Positions 16,295 to 24,870 of a stretch of 64,000 nucleotides of DNA are shown here, piece after piece. A model generated the notes under the pieces. That model did no database searches. It was not told the origin of the DNA and worked only from the letters and a program-made list of their open reading frames with translations. Positions within the stretch are counted from its first letter, which is position 1. Every line of letters begins with the position of its first letter. The stretch lies in NCBI RefSeq assembly GCF_031426495.1, contig NZ_JANPLK010000084.1, positions 62,001-126,000 on the forward strand. The letters are read 5' to 3'. Both the position numbers and the translations under genes were made by a program. This DNA comes from Gemmatimonas sp. GTDB lineage: Bacteria > Gemmatimonadota > Gemmatimonadetes > Gemmatimonadales > Gemmatimonadaceae.

Positions 16295-17629
16295 ATGAAT
16301 ACCGGATTACGGCGGACTTTCGGTGCCTTCGCGGCGGTTGTCTCGCTGCTCGGTGCCGCGGCGGCGACGCTGGGTGGCACGCCCACGTCGGTGGTGCGGC
16401 GTTCGCGCTCGTTCGCTGCTGCCACGCGCGATCCCATCGCCCGGTTGCAGGCGCAGCTCGATGCGGGGCAGGTCACACTCGCCCATGACTCGCTGTTGGG
16501 CTACCTGCCCGCGTTGCTGAAAACGCTGAACATCCCCGTCTCGTCGCAGGGCCTCGTATTCTCGCGTACCAGCTTGCAGACCGACAAGATCACGCCGTGG
16601 TCGCCGCGCGCGATCTACTTCAATGACGACGTGTACATCGGGTATGTGCAGGAAAGCACATTCCTCGAGATTGCCGCCGTCGATCCGGTGCGCGGCGCGG
16701 TGTTCTACACACTCAGTCAGGAGCCGCGCGCCCGTCCCGTGTTTTCCCGCGAGACGACCACGTGCCTGATGTGCCATCAGTCACGCAACGCCACCGGCGG
16801 CGTGCCGGGGTTCATGGTGATTTCCACCATCGCCGACCGCTACGGCTATCCCGTGGTGGGGATGCATGACGGCAGCACGACCGACGCCACCCCACTCAAG
16901 CAGCGCTTCGCCGGTTGGTACGTGACCGGCTCGGCCGGCGCGCAGGGACATGCCGGCAACGTGTACTCCCCGAAACTGGCGCACGAGATCACCGACAAGC
17001 CGGCGTATCGCGCGCAGCTCGACATGAACGCTGAGAGCGCGCGCCCCGATCTTATCGCCAAGTTCGACCCGGCGCCGTATCTGTCGGCACAGAGCGACAT
17101 CGTGGCACTGATGGTCCTCGTGCATCAGACCGTCGTGCATAATCTCATCACCGCCGTGCATGAAGCCGCTCCTGACGCCGTGTTCGAAGACTCGATGTCG
17201 CGGGTCAGCGGACGGGACACCACGTCACGCGCACAGCCCGGAGGTGGGCCCGCCGCGCGATTGCGCCGCGACGTGGAGAAGCTCGTGCGAGCGATGCTGT
17301 TCGTCGGCGAAGCACCGTTCAGTGGCACGGTAAAAGGCACCACGACGTACGCGCAGGACTTCCTGAAGACGGGGCCGCGCGACGCGAAGGGGCGGTCGTT
17401 GCGGGACTTCGATCTCGAGAAGCGGCTCTTCAAGTATCCGCTCAGCTTCCTGATCTACTCCGACAGCTTCAACGCGCTCCCCGATCTGGCGAAGGGTGAG
17501 GTGTATCGGCAGCTGCGTGCAATACTGATGAGCACCGACTCGAGCGCCGAGTTCGCGCAGCTTTCGACCAGCGATCGCGCGGCGATTCTGGAGATTCTCG
17601 CGGACACGAAGCCCGACTTCCCGCGCTAG
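16295..17629 (+). CDS. Exported CxxCH (cytochrome c-like) protein of unknown family
   Basis: 444 residues from ATG 16295; an upstream in-frame ATG at 16238 adds 19 residues but places charged residues before the signal, so the inner start is preferred. The N-terminal hydrophobic signal ends near ATLGG. A single heme c motif TTCLMCHQS lies about one third in, followed by NATGGVPGFMV. I see no other known domain. The conserved-looking EQRFAGWYVTG-type and HLVVHNLITAVHEA-like helices do not match a family I recognise. The residue set suggests a periplasmic redox protein with one covalent heme. It precedes the convergent DUF4159 gene by 10 bp. Confidence 0.65.
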   Translation: MNTGLRRTFGAFAAVVSLLGAAAATLGGTPTSVVRRSRSFAAATRDPIARLQAQLDAGQVTLAHDSLLGYLPALLKTLNIPVSSQGLVFSRTSLQTDKITPWSPRAIYFNDDVYIGYVQESTFLEIAAVDPVRGAVFYTLSQEPRARPVFSRETTTCLMCHQSRNATGGVPGFMVISTIADRYGYPVVGMHDGSTTDATPLKQRFAGWYVTGSAGAQGHAGNVYSPKLAHEITDKPAYRAQLDMNAESARPDLIAKFDPAPYLSAQSDIVALMVLVHQTVVHNLITAVHEAAPDAVFEDSMSRVSGRDTTSRAQPGGGPAARLRRDVEKLVRAMLFVGEAPFSGTVKGTTTYAQDFLKTGPRDAKGRSLRDFDLEKRLFKYPLSFLIYSDSFNALPDLAKGEVYRQLRAILMSTDSSAEFAQLSTSDRAAILEILADTKPDFPR

Positions 17630-17639
17630 TACACACGCC

Positions 17640-18293
17640 TTAGTGCGTGAGCCCGTACACCACGTAGTTCGTGGCGAACTTATACGCATCGTTGGAGAAG
17701 TTCACGGGGTACCAGCCTTCGCCCGACCACTCCATGTAGTCGCCGATGTCGTTGTTGTAGTTGATGATCACCTGCAGCCGCTTGCTCGGATCGTTGTCCT
17801 CGTAGATACCGAGATACTCGGCCTTGGCCAGCGGTGTGGCAGGATGGGTCATCCCGACCAGCGTCTTGATGTGAAAGAACGAATTGAAGATCGGATGCGA
17901 CACGTCCATCGGCACGATGCGCGCATTCGGCAGCACCGACAGCATCGCCTTCTCGAACACATCCCACTGGCGGTCGAAGTAGAAATCGTCGACGATCAGA
18001 AAGCCGCCTTTCTGAATCCAGCGACGCAGCGCTTCGGCTTCCTGCGGCGTTGGAATCCAGTAGCCCGGCTCCGTGAGATACGCGACCGGGTAGTGATTGA
18101 GCGCGGGATCGTCGAGCACATGCACGTTGCTGGCTTTCTTGTGCAACCGCAGCGTGGAGAGATAGCCCAAGATCGTCATGAAGTTGCGCTCCATCTGCGG
18201 ATAGTCCGCACTCCAGGCCATACGGTAGCCCTGGGTGTAGCGCAGTCGCACGAACGTGTAGCGCCCGTCGTACGGCACGTTCGGCTCGATCAT
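17640..18293 (-). CDS. DUF4159-domain protein
   Basis: 217 residues. It starts with DGRYTFVRLRYTQGYRMAWSADYPQMERNFM and contains GGFLIVDDFYFDRQW, PLAKAEYLGIYEDND and INYNNDIGDYMEWS, which match the DUF4159 family as I know it. Members are often found with von Willebrand, BatA-like and gliding-associated genes; the function is unsettled. There is no signal peptide in this start, although family members are frequently exported, so the start may be misplaced. It begins 18 bp after the stop of the LPOR homologue, so the two are likely in one operon. Confidence 0.8.
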   Translation of the reverse strand: MIEPNVPYDGRYTFVRLRYTQGYRMAWSADYPQMERNFMTILGYLSTLRLHKKASNVHVLDDPALNHYPVAYLTEPGYWIPTPQEAEALRRWIQKGGFLIVDDFYFDRQWDVFEKAMLSVLPNARIVPMDVSHPIFNSFFHIKTLVGMTHPATPLAKAEYLGIYEDNDPSKRLQVIINYNNDIGDYMEWSGEGWYPVNFSNDAYKFATNYVVYGLTH

Positions 18294-18311
18294 GAAGCGT
18301 TGACGCTGCGA

Positions 18312-19265
18312 TCAGTCGCTTGGTGGGAGTCCAACCATCTGCTCACTCAAGGTCCAGAGTCGCGCGGCGCGCGCTACGTGCTGTGCTTTGGCGGCCAACG
18401 GCTGCGGGAACGCAGCGCGGCCGTTCTGTCTGTTGCCCCAACTCCAATGCACCCCGCTCTGCGCGAACGCGTCGTCGGCCACAACCTGCGCGACGCGCTC
18501 ACCCGAGAGCTCCTGCGTCACGTAGCCTTTGGTGATGTGCTTCTGGAACCAGGGAAAGATGCGCTGAAACGCCGGTGGTGTGTCGCGAAACAGGGCCGTA
18601 TCGGCTACGCACCCCGGGTAGAGTGTGTTGAACACGATGCCCGTGCGCTCATGATACCGTCGATGCAGCTCGCGACTGATGATCATGTTGCACAGCTTGC
18701 TGTCCTTGTACGCCTTGCCCGGCTTGAACGGCTTGCCATCGATCATCGCCACCGGCACGCGGAACCCCTGCTCGAGCCCCTCGAGTTCGCCGAGATCCGC
18801 CGGCGCCGGAATCGGGACTTTTCCGCCAAACTCCTCCGCGTTCGCCGTGACCGTGCCCAGCGTGATCAACCGCGGTGAGGCGGCCTGCTGCAGCTTGTCC
18901 ATCAGCAGGCGGCTCAGGAGAAAGTGCCCCAGGTGATTCGTCGCGACGCTCAGCTCATATCCTTCAAGCGACCGTGCCGGTTCCGAAAGACGCGGCTTGT
19001 AGACGGCGGCGTTGTTCACCAACGCATCAAGATCGCGTCCCGATGCCAGGAACTCGGCCACGAACGTGCGCACACTGTCCTGCACGCCAAGATCGAGGTG
19101 GCTCAGGGTAAACAGCGCTGGATTCAGGCCGAGCGAGCCGGCGACTCGTGAGGCCTTCGCGAGATCGCGGCACGCCATGACCACGTGCCAGCCGCGGTCG
19201 ATCAGCGACTTGGTGGCATAGAGCCCGACACCCGAGGAGGCACCGGTGACGATAGCAGTTGGCAC
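18312..19265 (-). CDS. por: Light-dependent protochlorophyllide reductase (LPOR) homologue
   Basis: 317-residue SDR-fold protein. The NADPH site is TGASSGVGLYATK (7-19) with Arg33 in MACRD, which selects NADPH. NNAAVYKP (84-91) and TNHLGHFLLSRLL follow. The catalytic motif is Tyr186-x-x-x-Lys190 in KAYKDSKLCNM. LPOR-diagnostic segments, as I recall them from cyanobacterial enzymes, are GTVTANAEEFGGKVPIPAP, LYPGCVADTALFRD, FPWFQKHITKGYVTQELSGE and SGVHWSWGNRQNGRAAF. Cys32, Cys192 and Cys219 match pigment-site cysteines, while one usual Cys (before NAAVY) is Asn84. The family reduces protochlorophyllide to chlorophyllide in light, a step of chlorophyll and bacteriochlorophyll synthesis. No bch gene is nearby, so it acts as a stand-alone gene. 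Downstream neighbour: DUF4159. Confidence 0.92.
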   Translation of the reverse strand: MPTAIVTGASSGVGLYATKSLIDRGWHVVMACRDLAKASRVAGSLGLNPALFTLSHLDLGVQDSVRTFVAEFLASGRDLDALVNNAAVYKPRLSEPARSLEGYELSVATNHLGHFLLSRLLMDKLQQAASPRLITLGTVTANAEEFGGKVPIPAPADLGELEGLEQGFRVPVAMIDGKPFKPGKAYKDSKLCNMIISRELHRRYHERTGIVFNTLYPGCVADTALFRDTPPAFQRIFPWFQKHITKGYVTQELSGERVAQVVADDAFAQSGVHWSWGNRQNGRAAFPQPLAAKAQHVARAARLWTLSEQMVGLPPSD

Positions 19266-19381
19266 GAGAGGTACGCGGGAGGGAGAAGTCGCGCGATACG
19301 GACGTTGGTCCCCGCATCACCGGTTACATCGATCACCGAGGGAATCTGTTCCGATTCTAGTGTCGTGGCTACACTATCCGC

Positions 19382-20446
19382 ATGTCATTTCGCTGCCTTC
19401 GCCGTACCCGCGTGCGGGCGACCATGGCGCTTGGTCTGACCTGCCTGACGGCATACGCCGTACGCGCTCACGCCACGCCGCAGGCCACCGCGCACTTCGG
19501 GCCGGGCGCACGGGTGTTGTTGGACGCGCACAACGCGTATCCCGAGCGGGGCCAGTGGAGTACGCGGATCGATGACGCGCTGGCCACCGGCCTGCCGATC
19601 GCGATCGAGCAAGACCTGCATTGGCGCGTGGCAGGCGGGAGCGCGCCGCACACCGTCGTGGCGCACGACGACGACGCGCTCGAGGGTGCCCCCACGCTCG
19701 ACGCGCATTTCTTCGCCCGCATCCGACCCATCATGGAGCGCGCGCTGGCGGAGAACCGCCGCGACACGTGGCCGCTGATCACGCTCAATCTCGATTTCAA
19801 GGACAACACACCGGCGCATCTCGACGCCGTGTGGGCGCTGCTGGGCACGTACGAATCATGGCTGACGACGGCCCCGCGCACCGCCACGCCGGCACACGCT
19901 GAAGCGCTCGTTTCCGGGCCGCTGCTGGTGCTCGTGGGCTCAGACTCCGCGCAGCGACGGCGCTTTCACGATGACGTGCCCGTAGGGGCTACCTTGCGCG
20001 CCTTTGGCGCGATGCGCCCGGTGCCAGTGCCCGGAGCCACCAAAGCGTTGCGGGCGCGGCGCGCCATGCGCATGACGAGTGCAGCGCACATCAACGCCCA
20101 CGCCGACAACTTCGCGCGCTGGGTGAACTTTCCGTGGAGCGTGATCGAGGCGGGCGGGCAGAAAACCGCCGGCGCGTGGGTGCCGGCCGATTCAGTACGG
20201 CTGCACGCGTTCGTGCAGCGCGCGCACGCGCAGGGATTTTGGATTCGCTTCTACACGCTCGACGGTTTTTCCGCCGCCGAGGATCGCGGCTTCACGACGT
20301 CGTATAACTTCGGGTCACGGGCGGCGGCCACGGTGCGGTGGCGCGCGTCCATCGCGAGCGGCGTCGACTTCGTGGCGACTGATCAGTACGCAGCGTTCAC
20401 CGACCTCCGTCGCTCGCCATCGCGCACGCCCGACGGCGAAAGGTGA
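19382..20446 (+). CDS. Exported PLC-like phosphodiesterase (GDPD/PI-PLC fold) candidate
   Basis: 354 residues with a signal peptide-like N-terminus; ATG at 19424 (MALGLTCLTAYA) is an alternative start. LLDAHNAYPERGQWSTRIDDAL, IAIEQDLHW and TVVAHDDDALEGAPTLDAHF carry the paired His and acidic residues expected at the catalytic rim of the TIM-barrel PLC-like phosphodiesterase superfamily. The late SGVDFVATDQYAAF resembles the final GDPD strand. The sequence is more divergent than GlpQ, so the substrate is uncertain. It is divergent from the LPOR gene, and its stop lies 2 bp from the convergent FMN dehydrogenase. Confidence 0.7.
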   Translation: MSFRCLRRTRVRATMALGLTCLTAYAVRAHATPQATAHFGPGARVLLDAHNAYPERGQWSTRIDDALATGLPIAIEQDLHWRVAGGSAPHTVVAHDDDALEGAPTLDAHFFARIRPIMERALAENRRDTWPLITLNLDFKDNTPAHLDAVWALLGTYESWLTTAPRTATPAHAEALVSGPLLVLVGSDSAQRRRFHDDVPVGATLRAFGAMRPVPVPGATKALRARRAMRMTSAAHINAHADNFARWVNFPWSVIEAGGQKTAGAWVPADSVRLHAFVQRAHAQGFWIRFYTLDGFSAAEDRGFTTSYNFGSRAAATVRWRASIASGVDFVATDQYAAFTDLRRSPSRTPDGER

Positions 20447-20448
20447 CG

Positions 20449-21726
20449 CTATGCCGGCGTGATGTGCTTGAGCGTAATGTCGGCGAGTGATCGGGTGCCG
20501 CTCTGCTTCATCGCGACTTCGAATTCCTTGCGAAGCAGACCGAGTACGGCTTCCACGCCTTCCTGCCCGAAGGCGCCAAGGCCCCAGATGTAGGGACGGC
20601 CGATGCCGATGGACGTGGCGCCGAGTGCCATGGCCTTGAACACATCGGTGCCGCGGCGGAATCCGCCGTCGCAGATCACGGGGATGCGACGTTCGGTGCC
20701 GAGCAGGACCTCCGGCAGCGACGTGATGGTGGCGCGATGTGAGTTCTCGGCGCGACCGCCGTGATTCGACACGAACAATCCGTCTACGCCGTGCTTCACG
20801 GCGAGATCGGCATCTTCGGCGGTCACGATGCCCTTGATCAGCACCTTCATGCTGGTCGACTGCTTGAGGCGGTCGATGAACTCCCAGGTTGGCGTACCCA
20901 CTTCCGGGATCGGCGTCGCCTTCTGGTAGCCCACGAGATTCGGCTTGCGTCGGTTGTCGCGATCGTCCACCCGTCCGCTCACGCCGGGGAGCGGTGCGCC
21001 GCCCAGATGGCACTTGGTGCAGGTCCGCGTGTCCTTGCGCGCCTCGCGGATCATCGTTTCGCGGTTACTACCCCCCAACAGGTCGACCGTGAAGGCGATC
21101 GCCGGTGCGCCCGCCTTCTCCACGCGCTTCACCATCTGCTTGGTAACCGCCCAGTCGGATTGGTGATACAGCTGAAACCAGACCGGTCCACCGCGGGCCT
21201 CGATCACGTCCTCGATAGACGTGGTGGCCACCGTGGAGAGCACCATGAGGTGATCTTTCGTCTTGGCCGCGCGAGCCGTGGCGATCTCGCCGAGCGGATG
21301 AAAGGCCTTCTGGCTGCCCAGCGGATTCACGACGATCGGCGTGGGGTACTTGGTGCCGAACCAGGAGACGCTGGTGTCGAGCCGGCTCACGTCAATGAGT
21401 CGGCGGGGGCGCATCGCCCAGCGATCGAAGCCCTGGCGATTGGCCTGAATGGTGGCGTCGTCGTCGGTGCCGGTCGCCAGATAGCCCCAATGCGCCACCG
21501 GAATGTTCTGCTTGGCGACGGGCTCGAAGTCGAAGACATCGAGTGCTTCGTCGGCGGTGCGGATCTGTTGCGCCAGCTGGAGGACCGTGTCGTCCAGGCG
21601 CGTTCGCGGTCCGTCGCCGGCCTGCAGTAGCCGGGAGAACACCGATTCGTCGAGACCGGCGGCAGCCAACAGCGGACTGCCCGCCAGAAACGTAAGGAAA
21701 TGACGGCGAGAGGGGTCGATGGACAT
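20449..21726 (-). CDS. Tat-exported FMN-dependent alpha-hydroxy-acid dehydrogenase with a CxxCH motif
   Basis: 425 residues from ATG 21726, chosen because it places the twin-arginine signal SRRHFLTFLAG (6-16) at the N-terminus; an upstream ATG at 21789 would add 21 residues. The FMN fold of the lactate dehydrogenase/glycolate oxidase family is seen: GGPVWFQLYHQSD, VDLLGGSNRE, VLIKGI (FMN Lys), GLFVSNHGGR (catalytic His) and PVICDGGFRRGTDVFKAMALGA with ATSIGIGRPY. An insert in the loop-4 region contains Cys236-Thr-Lys-Cys-His240, a heme c attachment motif, so this may be a periplasmic flavocytochrome c. Heme attachment is inference. The probable reaction is oxidation of an L-2-hydroxyacid with electrons passed to a quinone or cytochrome. 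Confidence 0.88.
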   Translation of the reverse strand: MSIDPSRRHFLTFLAGSPLLAAAGLDESVFSRLLQAGDGPRTRLDDTVLQLAQQIRTADEALDVFDFEPVAKQNIPVAHWGYLATGTDDDATIQANRQGFDRWAMRPRRLIDVSRLDTSVSWFGTKYPTPIVVNPLGSQKAFHPLGEIATARAAKTKDHLMVLSTVATTSIEDVIEARGGPVWFQLYHQSDWAVTKQMVKRVEKAGAPAIAFTVDLLGGSNRETMIREARKDTRTCTKCHLGGAPLPGVSGRVDDRDNRRKPNLVGYQKATPIPEVGTPTWEFIDRLKQSTSMKVLIKGIVTAEDADLAVKHGVDGLFVSNHGGRAENSHRATITSLPEVLLGTERRIPVICDGGFRRGTDVFKAMALGATSIGIGRPYIWGLGAFGQEGVEAVLGLLRKEFEVAMKQSGTRSLADITLKHITPA

Positions 21727-21840
21727 GCCCCAAATGGCACTCATCGCTCGCCGTTGTCCAGCGTCATAGATTGCCCGCATTCCCCCCACCCACCCGCAGC
21801 TCCCCCTCCTTTGCCTTTCCTTTCCGCGCTCCAGCGCCGC

Positions 21841-24138
21841 GTGATTCGTGAGTTCGTGAGGGTCATCGCCTCGGCCGTCGCCCTCTCACCCCTTGCCCCA
21901 TTGGCTCACGCGCAGGTCACCACGCCGGTGCGTCTCGACGCCGCCGTGGCCGATTCGTTCGCCAAGGCGGCCCGCGCCCGACCACGGCCGTCTTTTAGCA
22001 CGTTGCGGGTGACCACGGCGCCCACCATCGACGGCAAGCTCGATGAAGCCATGTGGTCGCAGGGTACGCCGATCCGCGACTTCGTGCAGCGCGAACTCAA
22101 TGAGGGCGTCCCCGCCTCCGAACGCACGGAAGTGCGTCTGGCCACCGACGGCGTGAATCTCTACATCGGCGCGCGCATGTACGACCGCGAGCCGCAGCTG
22201 ATCGTGCCCGGTGAAAAGATCCGCGACGTACAGCTGGCGAACAGCGATCACATCGCGTTCGTGTTCGACACGTATCACGATCACCAGAACGGTTTTGTGT
22301 TTGCCACCACACCGGCCGGCGTGGAGTACGACGGGCAGGTGATTCGCGAAGGCGAAGGCGGCGGGGCGCAGGTCGCGGGGCAGAATCGGATGCAGGCCGG
22401 CGGCATGGGCGGCTTCAACGTGAACTGGGACGCCAGCTGGACGGTCGCCACCACCGTCGACTCGCTCGGCTGGACGGCGGAGTTCCGAATCCCGTTCTCG
22501 ACGCTGCGCTATCAGTCGGGTGCTGCCGAGCAGACGTGGGGCATGAATGTGTCGCGCAACATCCGTCGCAAGAACGAAGAGTTGTACTGGGCCTTCATTC
22601 CGCGGCAGTTCAACCTCTATCGCCTCTCCATCGCCGGGAATCTCGCCAACCTCACACTGCCGGTGCGTCGCATTCGTACGGTCACGCCGTATGTGCTAGC
22701 GTCGTCGCAGGAGCGCTGGACCAGCGGCGTCAAGCAGGACGCCAAGCGCCCCATGGAGTTCGGCGGTGAAATCAAGTACGGTGTGACGCCCGCGCTCACG
22801 CTCGACCTCACGGTCAACACCGACTTCGCGCAAGTCGAGGTGGACGACCAGCGGGTGAATCTCACGCGCTTCCCGATCTTCTTCCCGGAGAAGCGTCCGT
22901 TCTTCCTCGAGAATGCCGGCGTTTTTTCGGCGGGCACCCCGCAGGCCGTCGATCTGTTCTTCACGCGCCGCATCGGTATTTCTCCAGATGGTACGCCGCA
23001 ATCCATCCTTGGCGGTGGTCGCCTGTCGGGACGCATTGGCGGCACGACGGTGGGCTTGCTGCAGATGGTGACCGACGCCCCCGATGCGCAGAACGCGGGA
23101 CAGTCCTTCACGGTGGGACGCGCCACGCGCGAACTGTCGGCGCGCTCGCGGATCGGGGCGATGGTGGTACAACGCATGGCCACCGACGACGGCGGCGATG
23201 TGAACCGCACGTTCGCGGTCGACAGCCGCATCGGGCTCGGCCAGCGGTGGACGAGTGATCTCTGGGCCGCACGCACCACGACACGTGATCTGACTGGCGA
23301 TGCCAACGCGTTCAGTGGACGCCTTGCGTACCAGACCAACGTGTGGAACCACAACGCGCGCATCGCGCAGATCGGCGAAGACTTCAACCCGGAAGTGGGT
23401 TTCATGAGCCGCCCAGGCGGCTACCGTGCCTACGACCTGTCGCTGATGCGCCTGGTGCGCAAGCCGGAGTGGGCCTGGTTCCGTCAGTGGAATCCGCACG
23501 TGAGCTACCGGAGCGCATACGGCATCAACGATGGCTTCTATCAGTCGGGCTATTGGCACATCGATCTCACCGAGATCGAGCTGGCGAACAGTACGAAGTT
23601 CGGCCCGGAGTACAACATTTCGCATGAGGGGCTGCAGGCGCCGTTCACGATTGCGACCGGTGTGGTGATCCCGGCTGGTCAGTATGATTGGGGCACGCTT
23701 GGCTGGGACTACACGACCGATCCGAGCGAGAATATTTCTGCCACCGGCCGCTTCGACGTCGGACAGTTCTGGACGGGCCGTCGCAGCGGCGGTAGTGGCA
23801 CGATCACGCTGCGTCGTGGCGCGACGTTCTCCGGCTCGTTTACCGCCGACTATAACGACGTACGCCTGCCGCAGGGAAATTTCATTCGGTCGCTTCAAGC
23901 GGTCCGCCTGAACTATTTCTTCTCCCCGCGCATCTTTGTCCAGACACTCACGCAGTACAACAATCAGCAAGCGATCTTCTCGTCCAACGTACGCTTCGGC
24001 TGGCTGAACACCGCAGGTACGGGGCTCTTCATCGTGCTGAACGATGGTCGCGCTGCAAACAGCTTCTTCGACCTCGGCGCACCGCAGCAGCGCTCGCTGT
24101 TCATGAAGTTCACGCGTCAGTTCGGGACGGGCGGCTGA
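21841..24138 (+). CDS. DUF5916 outer-membrane protein with CBM9-like N-terminal domain
   Basis: 765 residues from GTG 21841, which begins a typical signal peptide (MIREFVRVIASAVALSPLAPLAHAQ); the frame is open further upstream but lacks a signal there. A carbohydrate-binding-like beta-sandwich follows (TTAPTIDGKLDEAMWSQGTP, about residues 58-160). The long C-terminal part resembles the DUF5916 beta-barrel family, with GINDGFYQSGYWHIDLTEIEL and a late RQFGTGG. Substrates are unknown; related proteins are common outer-membrane components in Gemmatimonadota and Bacteroidetes. It is divergent from the FMN dehydrogenase. A hairpin terminator follows 24 bp after the stop. Confidence 0.82.
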   Translation: MIREFVRVIASAVALSPLAPLAHAQVTTPVRLDAAVADSFAKAARARPRPSFSTLRVTTAPTIDGKLDEAMWSQGTPIRDFVQRELNEGVPASERTEVRLATDGVNLYIGARMYDREPQLIVPGEKIRDVQLANSDHIAFVFDTYHDHQNGFVFATTPAGVEYDGQVIREGEGGGAQVAGQNRMQAGGMGGFNVNWDASWTVATTVDSLGWTAEFRIPFSTLRYQSGAAEQTWGMNVSRNIRRKNEELYWAFIPRQFNLYRLSIAGNLANLTLPVRRIRTVTPYVLASSQERWTSGVKQDAKRPMEFGGEIKYGVTPALTLDLTVNTDFAQVEVDDQRVNLTRFPIFFPEKRPFFLENAGVFSAGTPQAVDLFFTRRIGISPDGTPQSILGGGRLSGRIGGTTVGLLQMVTDAPDAQNAGQSFTVGRATRELSARSRIGAMVVQRMATDDGGDVNRTFAVDSRIGLGQRWTSDLWAARTTTRDLTGDANAFSGRLAYQTNVWNHNARIAQIGEDFNPEVGFMSRPGGYRAYDLSLMRLVRKPEWAWFRQWNPHVSYRSAYGINDGFYQSGYWHIDLTEIELANSTKFGPEYNISHEGLQAPFTIATGVVIPAGQYDWGTLGWDYTTDPSENISATGRFDVGQFWTGRRSGGSGTITLRRGATFSGSFTADYNDVRLPQGNFIRSLQAVRLNYFFSPRIFVQTLTQYNNQQAIFSSNVRFGWLNTAGTGLFIVLNDGRAANSFFDLGAPQQRSLFMKFTRQFGTGG

Positions 24139-24162
24139 TCAGCGGCCGCTGTGACGAAGTGC

Positions 24163-24196
24163 GAAAGGGCCAGCGCGACGGTGCGCTGACCCTTTC
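24163..24196 (+). terminator. Hairpin after DUF5916 gene
   Basis: GAAAGGGCCAGCGC (24163-24176) pairs with GCGCTGACCCTTTC (24183-24196), with one mismatch and a 6-nt loop. No long T-run follows, so it may be bidirectional or a moderate terminator. Its core is nearly identical to the hairpin at 29864. Confidence 0.55.
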
Positions 24197-24286
24197 CCGT
24201 ATGCGGCATCTCCCACGCCGTCTAGTCACCGCCGCGACGCGCGTGTCAATTTATCAGAATTTCCCTCCTCCCCCAGACTCTCCCGC

Positions 24287-24853
24287 ATGCCACCGGCTGA
24301 ACCCGACGTCACGCTGCTCCTGGAAGAGGCACGGCTCGGCGGTGCCGGCGCGGCGGATCGGCTCGCCCGTGCGGTGTACGACACCATGCACCGCATCGCC
24401 GTGAGTGCGTTGCGGAAGGAGCGCGACAGCCACACAATGCAGCCGACCGAACTGGTGGACGAGGCCTTCGTGCGGCTCGTGAATTATCGAGACACCTCGT
24501 GGGAGAGCCGCTCGCACTTCTACGGTGTCGCGGCGAATGTCACCCGCCGTATTCTGGTCGATCATGCACGCCGCCGCGCCCGCGTGAAGCGCGACCATGG
24601 CGTGCAGGTCACGCTGGACAACGCGTTGAGCGACGAGGGGGGCAGTTCGCTTGACTTGATTGCTCTCGATCAGGCGCTGGCGGAACTCGAGGCACTCGCA
24701 CCGCGACAGGGGCGTGTGGTGGAGCTTCGATTCTTCGCCGGCCTCGACATCGACGCCACGGCGGAAGTGCTGGGCACGTCCCGCGCCACCGTAAAGCGCG
24801 ACTGGGCCTTCGCGCGCGCCTTCCTGCTGCAGGCGCTCTCCACTTCTCACTGA
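24287..24853 (+). CDS. ECF sigma factor (kinase-associated, TIGR02999-like)
   Basis: 188 residues. Region 2 is DTMHRIAVSALRKERDSHTMQPTELVDEAFVRLV with the distinctive TMQPTELVDEAF, and SHFYGVAANVTRRILVDHARRR follows. Region 4 is RQGRVVELRFFAGLDIDATAEVLGTSRATVKRDWAFARAFL. The TELVDEAFVRL pattern identifies the ECF group that is usually encoded next to Ser/Thr kinases and TPR proteins. It starts at 24287 and ends 17 bp before the kinase start, which supports a functional pair. It should redirect RNA polymerase to a few target promoters, possibly under kinase control. No anti-sigma factor is visible. Confidence 0.92.
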   Translation: MPPAEPDVTLLLEEARLGGAGAADRLARAVYDTMHRIAVSALRKERDSHTMQPTELVDEAFVRLVNYRDTSWESRSHFYGVAANVTRRILVDHARRRARVKRDHGVQVTLDNALSDEGGSSLDLIALDQALAELEALAPRQGRVVELRFFAGLDIDATAEVLGTSRATVKRDWAFARAFLLQALSTSH

Positions 24854-24870
24854 GGGGCCGCGGTCACGTC

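Noticed and set aside
17640..19265. Photosynthesis gene cluster around the LPOR homologue
   Set aside because: No bch, puf, puh or crt gene is visible on either side; neighbours are DUF4159 and a PLC-like enzyme.
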